DNA of 39,058 nucleotides, taken from the NCBI GenBank assembly GCA_045592985.1, contig JAZNVU010000029.1:1-39058 (forward strand), written 5' to 3'. Shown in pieces: positions 29,688-39,032 of the stretch. This DNA is from UMGS172 sp045592985 (GTDB lineage Bacteria > Bacillota > Clostridia > Oscillospirales > Acutalibacteraceae). Both the position numbers and the translations under genes were made by a program. The notes beneath the pieces are model-generated. The model made no database searches, was not told the origin of the DNA, and saw nothing but the letters and a program-made list of their open reading frames with translations. Each line of letters starts with the position of its first letter. Position 1 is the first letter of the stretch.

Positions 29688-32087
29688 TCATTTTTTCAGA
29701 ACTTCTTCGGCATAGCGCACCGCTTCCATAGCGTCTTTCGCATAGCGGTCGGCACCTATCTTTTCGGCATAATCGCGTGTTAAGACTGCGCCGCCAACCA
29801 CCGTTTTTACCCATGGTGCCTTAATTTTCAGCAACCTCACGGTTTCTTCCATAGCAGGTACCGTTGTGGTCATTAGTGCCGACAGTCCGACTATGGGTGC
29901 TTTATGCTCCACCGCCGCCTCGACTACCGTTTCGGGTGCAACATCTTTTCCAAGGTCGATTACCTTAAATCCGTAATTCTCCAGCAACAGTTTTACAATG
30001 TTTTTGCCTATATCGTGTATATCGCCTTTGACTGTCGCCACAACAACGGTGCATTTTTCGGCACTTTTCGTGCCGCTTTTTGCCAAAAACTCTTTTATGC
30101 TTTCGGCAGCCGACTGTGCCGCCTCAGCGCTCATAAGCAGTTGCGGTAAATAGACCGTTTTGTTTTCAAAACCCGTACCAACTAAGTTCAATGCGGGTAT
30201 TATCTCATTATCCACAATTTCCATGGGCGAAACGGTCGAAAGCAGTTCTTTTGTCAGTTCCCCTGCGCTGGTCTTAAAACCTTTTACTATGGCTTTTTTA
30301 AGTTCCGAGCCAAATTCTTCCGTTTTGGCTTCGGAATTAGATGTTTTTGTCTCGGCAACCACAAAACTGTCGGCAACCGAAATAAATTTGGCGCAATTTT
30401 CGTCGGTTCCGTTAAGCGCGTTGAAACTGTAATAAGTCTTCATCATTTCGGCGGAATACGGGTTCATAATAGCCGCCGACAAACCGTTTGCAAGGCACAT
30501 AGCAAAGAACGTACTATTGATTATATCACGCGACGGAAGTCCGAACGAAACGTTGGAAACACCAAGCGACGTATGACATCCGAGTTCTTTCCTTATTCTT
30601 CTCAACGCCTCGACAGTAACCTTTGCAGCCTCAGGCTCGGCACTTACGGTCATGGCAAGCGTGTCAAAAACAATATCTTTTTTGCATATTCCATACTTTT
30701 CTGCCGTAACAAGTATATTTTCGGCAATTTTAACCCTGCCGTCAGCAGTAGACGGTATACCGTTTTCGTCTAAAGTGAGCGCTACAACCACACCGCCATA
30801 TTTTTTAACAAGCGGGAAAACGGCTTGCATGCTGTCAATTTTACCGCTGACCGAGTTTACCATTGCCTTGCCATTATAACGGCGAAGCGCCTTTTCCATA
30901 GCATAAGCATCGGCGGTATCTATCTGCAACGGCAGGTTGCAGACCGTCTGCAGTTCGCAAACGGCGGTTTGGAGCATTTTTGCCTCGTCGATATCGGGCA
31001 ATCCAACGTTGACGTCGAGGATATCAACGCCTTTTTCCTGTTGGGACACGCCCTCATTCAAAATATAATTTATATCGTTTTCCAACAAAGCCTGTTTAAA
31101 ACGCTTTTTGCCCGTAGGGTTAATACGCTCGCCTATAAGAATAGGTTTTTTGCCAAAAACACAAGCGTGCGTGTAAGACGAAACAACTGTCAACTGCTTG
31201 TCTTCTAACGGTTTTGGGATTATATCGCTTGCCTTTTGCACAAGCGCTTTTATATATTCGGGCGTAGTACCGCAACAACCACCTGCTACACGGACACCTT
31301 TGCTTATAAGCGCTGCCAAATCATCGGCAAATTCTAAAGGTGTGACATCAAAAACCGTCTTTCCGTCCTTAACCGAAGGCAAGCCTGCGTTGGGTTTAAG
31401 CACAACGGGTATTGACGCGTATTTTATAAGTTCCTCAGCAACACCTATGAGTTGTTTGGGACCGAGCGAACAGTTGGCACCCAAAGCATCAGCGCCCATA
31501 CCCTCGAGCATGGCAACCATGGCAAGCGGAGTAGCCCCCGTCATCAGTTTGCCGTCGGCACCGTAAGCGTTGGTGACAATCACGGGAAGGTCACTGTTTT
31601 CCTTGACGGCAAGCAAAGCCGCTTTGGTCTCGTAACTGTCGTTCATAGTCTCTATTACTATGAGGTCAACACCAAACTCCACACCTAAAGCAACCGTTTT
31701 GGCAAACACACTCACAGCCTCTTCAAAATCAAGGTCGCCAAGCGGTTTTAAAAGTCTTCCCGTAGGGCCTATATCAAGCGCAACAAACTTTTCCGCTTTC
31801 GAGGTGCTTTTTTCTCTTGCTGTTTTAGCGTTGTCAACCGCCGCACCAATTATCGTCCTTAATTCATCATCTTTAAATTTTAACGAGTTTGCCCCAAAAG
31901 TATTGGTGCAAACAACGTTACTTCCCGCGTTAAAATAATCGGTGTGAATGGCAACTATTTCGTCGGAATGAGTAATGTTCCACCTTTCGGGGTATTCACC
32001 TGCCACAAGACCTTTTGCTTGCAAAAGCGTACCCATTCCGCCATCGAGAAAAACTTTATTCTCCTTTAAAAATTGTCTGAAATCCAT
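29688..32087 (-). CDS. metH: Cobalamin-dependent methionine synthase lacking the activation domain
   Basis: The 799-residue protein contains a homocysteine-binding domain (residues 1-285; zinc cysteines in GANCSLGP and AGGCCGTTPE), a pterin-binding domain (about 310-560; IGERINPTGKKRFKQALL, DILDVNVGLPDIDE), a B12 cap (about 590-670) and a B12-binding domain with GDIHDIGKN, where His691 is the lower cobalt ligand. It transfers the methyl group of methyl-tetrahydrofolate to homocysteine. The S-adenosylmethionine-binding reactivation domain that ends the 1200-residue E. coli enzyme is missing and is encoded instead by the gene directly upstream, 2 bases away. With metF first in the operon, all steps from methylene-THF to methionine are grouped. 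Confidence 0.95.
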   Translation of the reverse strand: MDFRQFLKENKVFLDGGMGTLLQAKGLVAGEYPERWNITHSDEIVAIHTDYFNAGSNVVCTNTFGANSLKFKDDELRTIIGAAVDNAKTAREKSTSKAEKFVALDIGPTGRLLKPLGDLDFEEAVSVFAKTVALGVEFGVDLIVIETMNDSYETKAALLAVKENSDLPVIVTNAYGADGKLMTGATPLAMVAMLEGMGADALGANCSLGPKQLIGVAEELIKYASIPVVLKPNAGLPSVKDGKTVFDVTPLEFADDLAALISKGVRVAGGCCGTTPEYIKALVQKASDIIPKPLEDKQLTVVSSYTHACVFGKKPILIGERINPTGKKRFKQALLENDINYILNEGVSQQEKGVDILDVNVGLPDIDEAKMLQTAVCELQTVCNLPLQIDTADAYAMEKALRRYNGKAMVNSVSGKIDSMQAVFPLVKKYGGVVVALTLDENGIPSTADGRVKIAENILVTAEKYGICKKDIVFDTLAMTVSAEPEAAKVTVEALRRIRKELGCHTSLGVSNVSFGLPSRDIINSTFFAMCLANGLSAAIMNPYSAEMMKTYYSFNALNGTDENCAKFISVADSFVVAETKTSNSEAKTEEFGSELKKAIVKGFKTSAGELTKELLSTVSPMEIVDNEIIPALNLVGTGFENKTVYLPQLLMSAEAAQSAAESIKEFLAKSGTKSAEKCTVVVATVKGDIHDIGKNIVKLLLENYGFKVIDLGKDVAPETVVEAAVEHKAPIVGLSALMTTTVPAMEETVRLLKIKAPWVKTVVGGAVLTRDYAEKIGADRYAKDAMEAVRYAEEVLKK

Positions 32088-32089
32088 TT

Positions 32090-32689
32090 TTATCCCTCGG
32101 TTTGATTTACACCCACAAAAGCCGTAACCGACTTTGAGGGTGACATGATAAGACTGTTTCCAAGACTTAGACCTATCTTGCGAGGACAGTCAAGTATTGA
32201 AAAAATCTGCTTTTGGGCATTAAGACAAAAGTCACCGTATCCGGGACTGAACCTTGCACCCAACGATAAATTATTTGCACTCTCATATTCACTGCAAAAC
32301 GCGTCGCAAAGCGCCTCAATTCGCTCGGCTCCAATACTTTGAAGCATAAACGCCTTGGAGGGTGATATTTTGCTGTATTTTTGCATAAGTCGGTCAAGTT
32401 CTATGCCCACCGTAGCACCAAAAATCAGCACTTTATTAAAACCATCCAATGCCTTTTTTAAATCTTTGGAAGCAAATAAAAAATCGTCCAAAACAACACC
32501 GTTTTGCGTTTGCTTTACGTCAAACTCGCAAAAACAAACCTTGTAGCAAAGTTTGTCCCACACCTCATCTTTAACTTCATAAAGAAGAGACAAAGCACCG
32601 TCATCGGGCGTTCTGCAACCTGCATACCGCAAAGCCTCTTTTTCGCAAAATATAGGTGCTTCTATTTCTTTTACAAATACCGTTCTCAT
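32090..32689 (-). CDS. Stand-alone methionine synthase activation domain
   Basis: The 199-residue protein matches the vitamin-B12-dependent methionine synthase activation domain, with the S-adenosylmethionine-binding signature near the end (LGARFSPGYGDFCLNAQKQ) and IGLSLGNSLIMSPSKSVTAF. In E. coli MetH this domain is the C-terminal part; it re-methylates oxidised cobalamin. Here it must act in trans on the shortened MetH. The start overlaps the metF stop by the ATGA arrangement and metH begins 2 bases after it, so the three are translationally coupled and probably made in fixed ratio. Confidence 0.88.
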   Translation of the reverse strand: MRTVFVKEIEAPIFCEKEALRYAGCRTPDDGALSLLYEVKDEVWDKLCYKVCFCEFDVKQTQNGVVLDDFLFASKDLKKALDGFNKVLIFGATVGIELDRLMQKYSKISPSKAFMLQSIGAERIEALCDAFCSEYESANNLSLGARFSPGYGDFCLNAQKQIFSILDCPRKIGLSLGNSLIMSPSKSVTAFVGVNQTEG

Positions 32690-33564
32690 TTTCCCAAAAT
32701 ACTTGATAGATTGCTCATGATTTTTTCGGCAACAAACGGTTTGTTCATAGAATAAACGTGAACGTTGGTAATTCCGTTGGCATAAAGGTCAATAATCTGG
32801 TCGGTAGCATAAGCAATGCCCGCCTGCATCATGGCATCGGAGTCTGAGCCAAATTTGTCAACCAAACTTTTAAACCTTTGAGGCATAAACGAGCCCGAAA
32901 GTTTTATGGCACGTTCAACCTGATTTGCGTTGGTTATGGGCATAATACCGGGTATTACGGGTACGGTTATTCCTGCCTCACGGATTTTATAAAGAAAATT
33001 GTAAAGCAGATTATTATCGAAAAACATTTGTGTAGTTAAAAACGAGCAACCCGCTTCAACCTTTTCTTTAAGATACATTATATCGGTCTTCTGATTTTCG
33101 CTTTCGGGATGAATTTCGGGATAGCAAGCAGCACCAATGCAAAATTCGGGGTCGGCGTTTTTAAGTTCCCTGACAAGTTCTATTGCGTTGTTAAAATCCC
33201 ATTTCGAACGGTCACTATTCATCATACTTTCGGGTATATCTCCCCTTAAAGCCATGACGTTGCCAATACCTGCGGCTTTTATGTCGGCAATTTTTTGCTT
33301 GACCGTCTCGCGCGTGGAAGAAACGCAAGTAAGGTGTGCCAACGTGGGTACACCGTAAAGTTCTTTGATATTTTTGGCGATATCCAGGGTGTATTTGCTT
33401 GTTCCTCCGCCTGCTCCGTATGTAACACTCATGAATGACGGTTTTAACTTGGCAATCTCCTCTGTCGCAGACTTGACGCTTTCAAACGAGGTTTCGGTTT
33501 TGGGTGGAAACACCTCAAACGATAGCGACAATGTATCTCTTTTAAGCAGTTCGCTTATCTTCAT
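32686..33564 (-). CDS. metF: 5,10-methylenetetrahydrofolate reductase
   Basis: The 292-residue TIM-barrel flavoprotein shows the MetF pattern: LSFEVFPPKTE with the active-site Glu, PSFMSVTYGAGGGTSKYTLD, AHLTCVSSTRE, ALRGDIP, FCIGAACYPEIHPE, TTQMFFDN and VPVIPGIMPI. It reduces methylene-THF to methyl-THF for methionine synthesis. The length is normal for bacterial MetF. It opens the operon, with AAGGAAG ahead of the ATG and a promoter at 33601-33629. The leader is only about 30 bases, too short for a SAM riboswitch or T-box, so control must be by a protein or by read-out elsewhere. Confidence 0.95.
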   Translation of the reverse strand: MKISELLKRDTLSLSFEVFPPKTETSFESVKSATEEIAKLKPSFMSVTYGAGGGTSKYTLDIAKNIKELYGVPTLAHLTCVSSTRETVKQKIADIKAAGIGNVMALRGDIPESMMNSDRSKWDFNNAIELVRELKNADPEFCIGAACYPEIHPESENQKTDIMYLKEKVEAGCSFLTTQMFFDNNLLYNFLYKIREAGITVPVIPGIMPITNANQVERAIKLSGSFMPQRFKSLVDKFGSDSDAMMQAGIAYATDQIIDLYANGITNVHVYSMNKPFVAEKIMSNLSSILGK

Positions 33565-33600
33565 ACTCTAAAACTTCCTTTTTTATTTGCTTACGAAAAC

Positions 33601-33629
33601 ATTATACATTTTAAAGTTTCAAATATCAA
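33601..33629 (-). promoter_or_regulatory. Promoter of the metF operon
   Basis: On the minus strand TTGATA (33624-33629) and TATAAT (33601-33606) are 17 bases apart. Confidence 0.75.
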
Positions 33630-33754
33630 CCATATTTAAAAAAAACAAAGTGAGGCAAAGAAAAAACGCAACTTTTTATAAAACCTTTCCTTGTTTTTTG
33701 CAACAAAGTTGATAATATTAAATTGTGAAGATTAAAAAGCAAGGAGTGAACCTT

Positions 33755-34882
33755 TTGAAAACGGTTATACCGGTTATTTTACAACCGTCTACCAAAGATT
33801 ATTTTTGGGCGGGAGCCGTGCTTGACGGTATCAAGACCGCGGCAACACGTTACAACTGTGAATGGCAGATATTAGACCCTAACTGTTTTGAACAGTTATC
33901 AAAATTTAAAGGACTTCCTGTCATTATAAGCGGTCATTCTGCCGACTGGTTGCTAAACACCGCCGACAGTGTAAGTTTTAAAGGTCTTACACCAATAATC
34001 ACCAACGGCAGTATACCGTCACTTTCAAAAAGCCGATTTTCGGGGGTTTGTTTTGACCTTCGCTCTGGTATGGAAGAAACTATCGAATGTTGCATTAACG
34101 ATAACAGAAATCACATTGCTCTTTTAGGTGTACAGAAAAACTCAGCCGCCGACCGCGAAAAAATTTCAGCCTTTTGTGAAATAGCGGAGAGAAACAACCT
34201 GTCTGCCGAGTTCATTTACTATATTGAGAACAGCATGGAGCAAACGTTTGAAAACTTTGTTTCCGAACTTTTTGACCATGATATTAACGCCGTCATCTGT
34301 GCCAACGACACCGTTGCATTCTTCCTTATGGAAAAGCTGAAATCCAACGGCATTAAGGTGCCAAATGATGTTTTTGTGTTAGGTATGGGCAACTTCACCA
34401 TAAACCGAATTTTGGATAAGCCATTGACGTCGCTCGGGTTTGATTATGCCGAACTGGGAGCACAGGCGGTGAGACTGTGGAGGTATTTTTTCCGTGACGG
34501 TGCCGAAGCCAACATCACCGTTTCGGTGTCCTGCCGACTGATACACAGGGAAACTTCGGTTAACTGCGCCAAAGAACAACCCTTAAAACCTGAAACAACA
34601 ATTGAAAATAATACGACAACCAACTCTTTTTTTGAGGAACCGCCCGTTAATGCGTTTTTGAAGTTTGAAGCCATGCTGTGCGATTTTGACGAACTAGACT
34701 ATAAACTGTTAAAGTTGATTGCTAAAGGTTTTTCAGATGAAGATATGGCAGAAACGGTAGGTCTTACCCCAAGAGCAATACGCTATCGCGTATCAAAAAT
34801 GGTAAAAAAAGCCGATGTGGGCAACCGCATTGGACTTAGTAGAATTATGAATCAATATAACATTTTTAACGAGGTGAAATAA
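33755..34882 (+). CDS. Periplasmic-binding-like sensor fused to a C-terminal LuxR-type HTH
   Basis: The 375-residue protein has an N-terminal LacI/ribose-binding-like sensor (residues 1-270; IPVILQPSTKDYFWAGAVLD, INAVICANDTVAFFLMEKL, DVFVLGMGNF) but no LacI helix-turn-helix before it. Instead, residues about 315-370 form a LuxR/sigma-4-like helix-turn-helix (LDYKLLKLIAKGFSDEDMAE, VGLTPRAIRYRVSKMVKKA). There is no signal peptide, so it acts in the cytoplasm. It probably binds a sugar released by the enzymes of its operon and regulates the operon. The TTG at 33755 has AAGGAG 8 bases ahead; the GTG at 33725 overlaps the promoter-near region and lacks a ribosome site. Its stop overlaps the next ATG by one base. 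Confidence 0.75.
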   Translation: MKTVIPVILQPSTKDYFWAGAVLDGIKTAATRYNCEWQILDPNCFEQLSKFKGLPVIISGHSADWLLNTADSVSFKGLTPIITNGSIPSLSKSRFSGVCFDLRSGMEETIECCINDNRNHIALLGVQKNSAADREKISAFCEIAERNNLSAEFIYYIENSMEQTFENFVSELFDHDINAVICANDTVAFFLMEKLKSNGIKVPNDVFVLGMGNFTINRILDKPLTSLGFDYAELGAQAVRLWRYFFRDGAEANITVSVSCRLIHRETSVNCAKEQPLKPETTIENNTTTNSFFEEPPVNAFLKFEAMLCDFDELDYKLLKLIAKGFSDEDMAETVGLTPRAIRYRVSKMVKKADVGNRIGLSRIMNQYNIFNEVK

Positions 34883-36900
34883 TGATACAACTTCAAAAAT
34901 ACTCCATGCCATCGGCTGATTTGGGACCTCTCAATCCGTTACCCGACATAAAAAATGTATCCTACATTCACGCAGGTTATGAGTTGACCGAACGAATTAC
35001 CGATGAAGACAAAAAATACATCGGCAAGGGCATGATAAACACTCTTTTGCCCTACAAACTGCAGGACGGTTACAACCGTGACCGAAAAGAAAAAGATTGG
35101 AACGCAATAGTGGTAGAAAACGCTTATTTAAAGGCCATTTTTCTTCCTGAACTCGGTGGCAGACTATGGTCGCTTTTCGATAAAGAAAACGGCCGCGAAC
35201 TGCTTTATAAGAACACCGTTTTTCAACCTGCCAACTTAGCACTCAGAAACGCTTGGTTCTCAGGCGGCGTTGAATTTAACGTAGGTATAAAGGGACATAA
35301 TCCTCTTACCTGCTCCCCTCTTTTTGCCGAGAAAGTCACCTATGAAGATGGCACAGAAGTGCTTAAAATGTTCGGATTTGAGCGCATTAGAAATGTTGTT
35401 TATACCCTTGAGGTGTGTCTGCCTGAAAAAGCAAAAATGCTTTACATCCGCGAAACCATTGAGAACACTTCTATCGACGATAAATACACCTATTGGTGGT
35501 CAAACATCGCCGTACCGGAAACCGAAGGTTTAAGAATTATCACTCCGGCTAACGACACCTTTATTTCTGCTTATAACGACGGTCATTACATAGTCGACAA
35601 GATACCTGTGCCTATATATAACAACAAAGACCTTTCTTATCCTATAAATTCGGTTCGTTCGCAGGATTATTTTTACCGTATTCCCGAAACCGAGCCCAAA
35701 TGGATCGCTGCAGTCGGCAAAGATGGTTACGGACTTATTCATGTTTCGGACAAAACTTTGAAAGGACGCAAACTTTTTGTTTGGGGTCAGGGCAAAGGCG
35801 GCAGACATTGGAATGAATGGTTGTCGGAAGAAGGTCAGGCTTACGTTGAAATACAGGCAGGTCTTTTACACACGCAACTAGAACATCTGCCGTTCAAAGC
35901 AGGCGAAACATTAAGTTGGGTTGAAGCCTACGGCGCTGTTTGTTGCGATAAAAATAATGCTCACTCTTCCGATTGGGCAACCGCAAGGCGTTCAGTCGAA
36001 ACCGCCGTTTCGAACCGTCACAACTTATCAAAACTCGATTCCGAACTTTCTGCTGTATTTCCTGACTGCAAAATTGCAAACACCGAAAGACTGCACATGG
36101 GTTCGGGTTGGGGTGCTTTGGAAAACAAAATTCGCAAACTTCAAGGCGAAAACAAAATTAGCAACCTAAACATTTTCCCCGAGGATTCATTAACCAGCGA
36201 GCAGAACTGTTGGCTTGACCTTTTGAAGGACGGAAAATTTAAGAACATTTCGCCCGACGACGAACCTTTATCGTATGTGACAGGACCATTTTTTGAACAT
36301 CACCTTAAAAAGTCGGTTGAAAATAACAACGATTGTAGTTGGTATGCCGCTTTGCAACTTGGCGTGTTATATTATGCCAATGGCGACTCTTTAAAAGCAC
36401 ACGACGCATTTCTAAAATCTTGCGAACTCAAAAACAACGCATGGGCTTTAAGAAACCTTGCCATGCTTTACAAGTCGGAGTTCAAGGATATTAAAACTGC
36501 TGTAAAATACATGGAACAAGCCGCTTTGTTAAAACCCGATTGCCGCGCTATTTTGGTTGATTTCGGTAAGATTTGTACCGAAAACGGACTTGATAAAAAG
36601 TGGCTGACGTTTTATGATGGCTTAAGCGAGGATATGCAAAGTGTAGGTCGCTTGCGTCTTATGAAAGGCATTGCACACATGCACTTAAAAGAAATCGACC
36701 AAGCAACCGCCATTATCAATGCCGATTTTACGATGAGCGACATTCAGGAGGGCGAAGTTACTATCTCGCACATCTGGGCTGAACTTTACGGCATGAAATT
36801 AGCACGTGATTTAAACCTTACTGATGAGTCGGAAATCAAACGTCTTACCGAAATCCAATATCCTCTGCCCTACTCGGTAGATTTTAGAATGCATGAATAA
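34882..36900 (+). CDS. DUF5107 domain protein with C-terminal TPR repeats
   Basis: The 672-residue protein carries a galactose-mutarotase-like DUF5107 domain at about residues 45-360 (AIFLPELGGRLWSLFDKENG, NAWFSGGVEFNVGIKGHNP, YTYWWSNIAVPET, WGQGKGGRHWNEWLSEE) and tetratricopeptide repeats at about 485-600 (WYAALQLGVLYYANGDSLKA, ALRNLAMLYKSE). There is no signal peptide. Members occur in glycan-use loci beside glycoside hydrolases; the domain fold suggests binding or processing of a sugar, but the activity is unknown to me. It overlaps the regulator stop by one base, has GAGGTG 7 bases ahead, and the next gene starts 13 bases after its stop. Confidence 0.8.
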   Translation: MIQLQKYSMPSADLGPLNPLPDIKNVSYIHAGYELTERITDEDKKYIGKGMINTLLPYKLQDGYNRDRKEKDWNAIVVENAYLKAIFLPELGGRLWSLFDKENGRELLYKNTVFQPANLALRNAWFSGGVEFNVGIKGHNPLTCSPLFAEKVTYEDGTEVLKMFGFERIRNVVYTLEVCLPEKAKMLYIRETIENTSIDDKYTYWWSNIAVPETEGLRIITPANDTFISAYNDGHYIVDKIPVPIYNNKDLSYPINSVRSQDYFYRIPETEPKWIAAVGKDGYGLIHVSDKTLKGRKLFVWGQGKGGRHWNEWLSEEGQAYVEIQAGLLHTQLEHLPFKAGETLSWVEAYGAVCCDKNNAHSSDWATARRSVETAVSNRHNLSKLDSELSAVFPDCKIANTERLHMGSGWGALENKIRKLQGENKISNLNIFPEDSLTSEQNCWLDLLKDGKFKNISPDDEPLSYVTGPFFEHHLKKSVENNNDCSWYAALQLGVLYYANGDSLKAHDAFLKSCELKNNAWALRNLAMLYKSEFKDIKTAVKYMEQAALLKPDCRAILVDFGKICTENGLDKKWLTFYDGLSEDMQSVGRLRLMKGIAHMHLKEIDQATAIINADFTMSDIQEGEVTISHIWAELYGMKLARDLNLTDESEIKRLTEIQYPLPYSVDFRMHE

Positions 36901-36913
36901 GAGGTGTAACCAA

Positions 36914-38986
36914 ATGAGCAATTTAAAACATAACGTACCTGCACCTTGGACCCCCGTAAAAGTAACCGAAACTAAGGATAAATGCTCGGTTTCAGTTTGG
37001 GGTAGAACCTATGAAATGCAGAACAATCCGCTTTTTTCCTCGATTGTTTCAAACGGAAAGGAACTTTTAAGCGCACCCATGCGTCTTGTTGGCAGCGAAA
37101 ACGGACAACCCATCGTTTGGCAAGACCAAATGCAGTTTATATTTGAAAACACCGACGAGTTTGCCACCATTTGTGCCACAGCGCAAAGTGATTGTTTTAT
37201 TATAAACACCAGCATAAAAATTGAATACGACGGTCTTGCTACCGTTGATTTGAAACTAATGCCAAGAGGCAAAACCGTACCGCAACTTTTTGGTCTTGAC
37301 CAGAACAAAATCCACGAAACGGTTCTCGACAACCTTTGGCTTGAAGTGCCTCTCAAAAACGAGCAATCTTCACTTTATCATTTTTATCCCAATACGGCCG
37401 CACCCACACCAACGGGAGATTCATCAAAATCTTCTGCAACTCAAAGCAGCGGCGTTTTGCCGGAAAGCGGTTTTGCATTGCCGTTTAAAGCGGTCCTTTT
37501 TGTCGGCACCGACAACGAAGGTCTTTCATGGCTTTGTGAAAGTGATAAAAATTGGCAACCCCAAACAAACGAAAAATGTATTGAAATTATTACAAGCGGC
37601 AACGAAAAAGTGCTTCGCTTCCATTTGCTTGACAGTATGCCCGAAGAATGGGTGAAAATCGGCACCAAACAGGGTCAATACGCATTTCCACCCATAACCT
37701 ACCGTTTTTGCTTCCAGGCGTCGCCAGTCAAGCCTTTCCCCGAAAATCCTTATAAAGAAAAACTTCTGCATATCGACTGCTTTATAAAAATAAAGGGCGA
37801 TTATTGGGACTTTTTGTCTAATCCCGTCGTTGAAGGCGACACAGAGATTGGTTTTGACCGCATAAAAAGATTAGGTGTTACCACCCTTGTGCTCCACGAA
37901 AAATGGAACCGTATACAAAACTATTGGAAACTGTCACCTTACACAGCCAACCAACTTCGTAAGATAATAAAGGAATGTCACGACCGCGGTATAAAGGTTA
38001 TACCTTATTTTGGCTATGAGATTTCAAGTATGAGTGATATTTTCCACGAGCGTCAAGCAGAAGCAAGGCGAGTCAGAGCCAATAACAACGTTGGCAACGC
38101 ATGGTATCGAGAGCCGTGGCAGAGGGCATATGCCGTTTGCTACAAAAGTTCGATTGCCGATGACCTTGCCGACGGAATTGACGCACTTATGGAAGAATTT
38201 CAGTTTGACGGAATTTATCTCGACGGAACCGCTATGGTTTGGGAGTGCAAAAACGAACTTCACGGTTGCGGTTATACCGACAGCAACGGTTGCCGTCATG
38301 CGACCTACCCTGTTTTGCCTGTTCGCCGTCTTATGAAAAAACTTTACAAAAACGTTCACGCAAGAGGCGGTATTATAAACTGTCACACTTCGGACTGCGT
38401 CAGCCTTGCAGGACTGTCGTTTGCCGATTCTTTGTGGCTTGGCGAATACATTCAGTACGGACTTGTGCGCGACGGTGTAAAGGATATTCCGTTCGATTAT
38501 ATGCGTGCCTCACATTCAGGTCGCAATTTTGGACTTATGACAGAATTTATAGCCTATGCCAATCCCCCGACATGGACATTCCAAAATGCTATTTCTTTTT
38601 CGCTTGTTCATGGCATTTTGCCCCGACCGAACGATATTTTGAAGCCGCTTGAATACATATCAAAGATATGGAAAATAGTCGACGATTACGACGTATCAGA
38701 TGCTTTGTGGTGTCCGTATTGGACCGATAACGGTATTGATACAAAAGACGAAAAAATCAAGGCAAGTTACTACAAAAAGGCAAACGAAAACGGCGAAAGA
38801 TATCTTTTGTTCCTCGCCAACGGATATGATAAGCCGTCGACCTGCAGTATAAACCTTGCAAAACTGTCGGACGGCAAAACCTTTACGGCAACAGCGCTTG
38901 ACGGAGCCGAACTTAAGACAAACGGCAACGTGTTAACACTCACATTAGACCGCTACGGTTACGGAATTGTTGAAATTAATATTTAG
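36914..38986 (+). CDS. Glycoside-hydrolase-like TIM-barrel protein (DUF6067/GH123-related)
   Basis: The 690-residue protein has N-terminal beta domains (about 1-300; GLSWLCESDKNWQP is typical of DUF6067) and a TIM barrel (about 310-590) with RIKRLGVTTLVLHEKWNRI, GIKVIPYFGYEISS, FQFDGIYLDGTAMVWEC and GGIINCHTSDC; Asp in YLDGT is the likely catalytic or binding acid. A C-terminal beta domain closes the chain. No signal peptide is seen, so it would act inside the cell on an imported oligosaccharide, or be exported by another route. The start at 36914 follows GAGGTG by 7 bases; the frame also opens at 36893 inside the previous gene but lacks a ribosome site. The glycan substrate is unknown. Confidence 0.75.
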   Translation: MSNLKHNVPAPWTPVKVTETKDKCSVSVWGRTYEMQNNPLFSSIVSNGKELLSAPMRLVGSENGQPIVWQDQMQFIFENTDEFATICATAQSDCFIINTSIKIEYDGLATVDLKLMPRGKTVPQLFGLDQNKIHETVLDNLWLEVPLKNEQSSLYHFYPNTAAPTPTGDSSKSSATQSSGVLPESGFALPFKAVLFVGTDNEGLSWLCESDKNWQPQTNEKCIEIITSGNEKVLRFHLLDSMPEEWVKIGTKQGQYAFPPITYRFCFQASPVKPFPENPYKEKLLHIDCFIKIKGDYWDFLSNPVVEGDTEIGFDRIKRLGVTTLVLHEKWNRIQNYWKLSPYTANQLRKIIKECHDRGIKVIPYFGYEISSMSDIFHERQAEARRVRANNNVGNAWYREPWQRAYAVCYKSSIADDLADGIDALMEEFQFDGIYLDGTAMVWECKNELHGCGYTDSNGCRHATYPVLPVRRLMKKLYKNVHARGGIINCHTSDCVSLAGLSFADSLWLGEYIQYGLVRDGVKDIPFDYMRASHSGRNFGLMTEFIAYANPPTWTFQNAISFSLVHGILPRPNDILKPLEYISKIWKIVDDYDVSDALWCPYWTDNGIDTKDEKIKASYYKKANENGERYLLFLANGYDKPSTCSINLAKLSDGKTFTATALDGAELKTNGNVLTLTLDRYGYGIVEINI

Positions 38987-38991
38987 TACAA

Positions 38992-39032
38992 ACCCAATCC
39001 CCCAGAGGGAACCTCTTCGGGGGGGGGGTTTG
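38992..39032 (+). terminator. Probable terminator with a G10 tract
   Basis: AACCCAATCCCCC pairs with GGGGGGGGGGTTT (39019-39031) around AGAGGGAACCTCTTC, which itself can pair (GAGG/CCTC). A weak T-run follows. The ten-G tract is prone to slippage and to assembly error. Confidence 0.55.

Noticed and set aside
33565..33640. SAM riboswitch before metF
   Set aside because: The promoter leaves a leader of about 30 bases with no hairpins; there is no room for an S-box or SAM-II element.
39019..39028. G10 tract as a biological switch
   Set aside because: It is part of a terminator-like stem after the last gene, and exact homopolymer length at a window edge may be an assembly effect.
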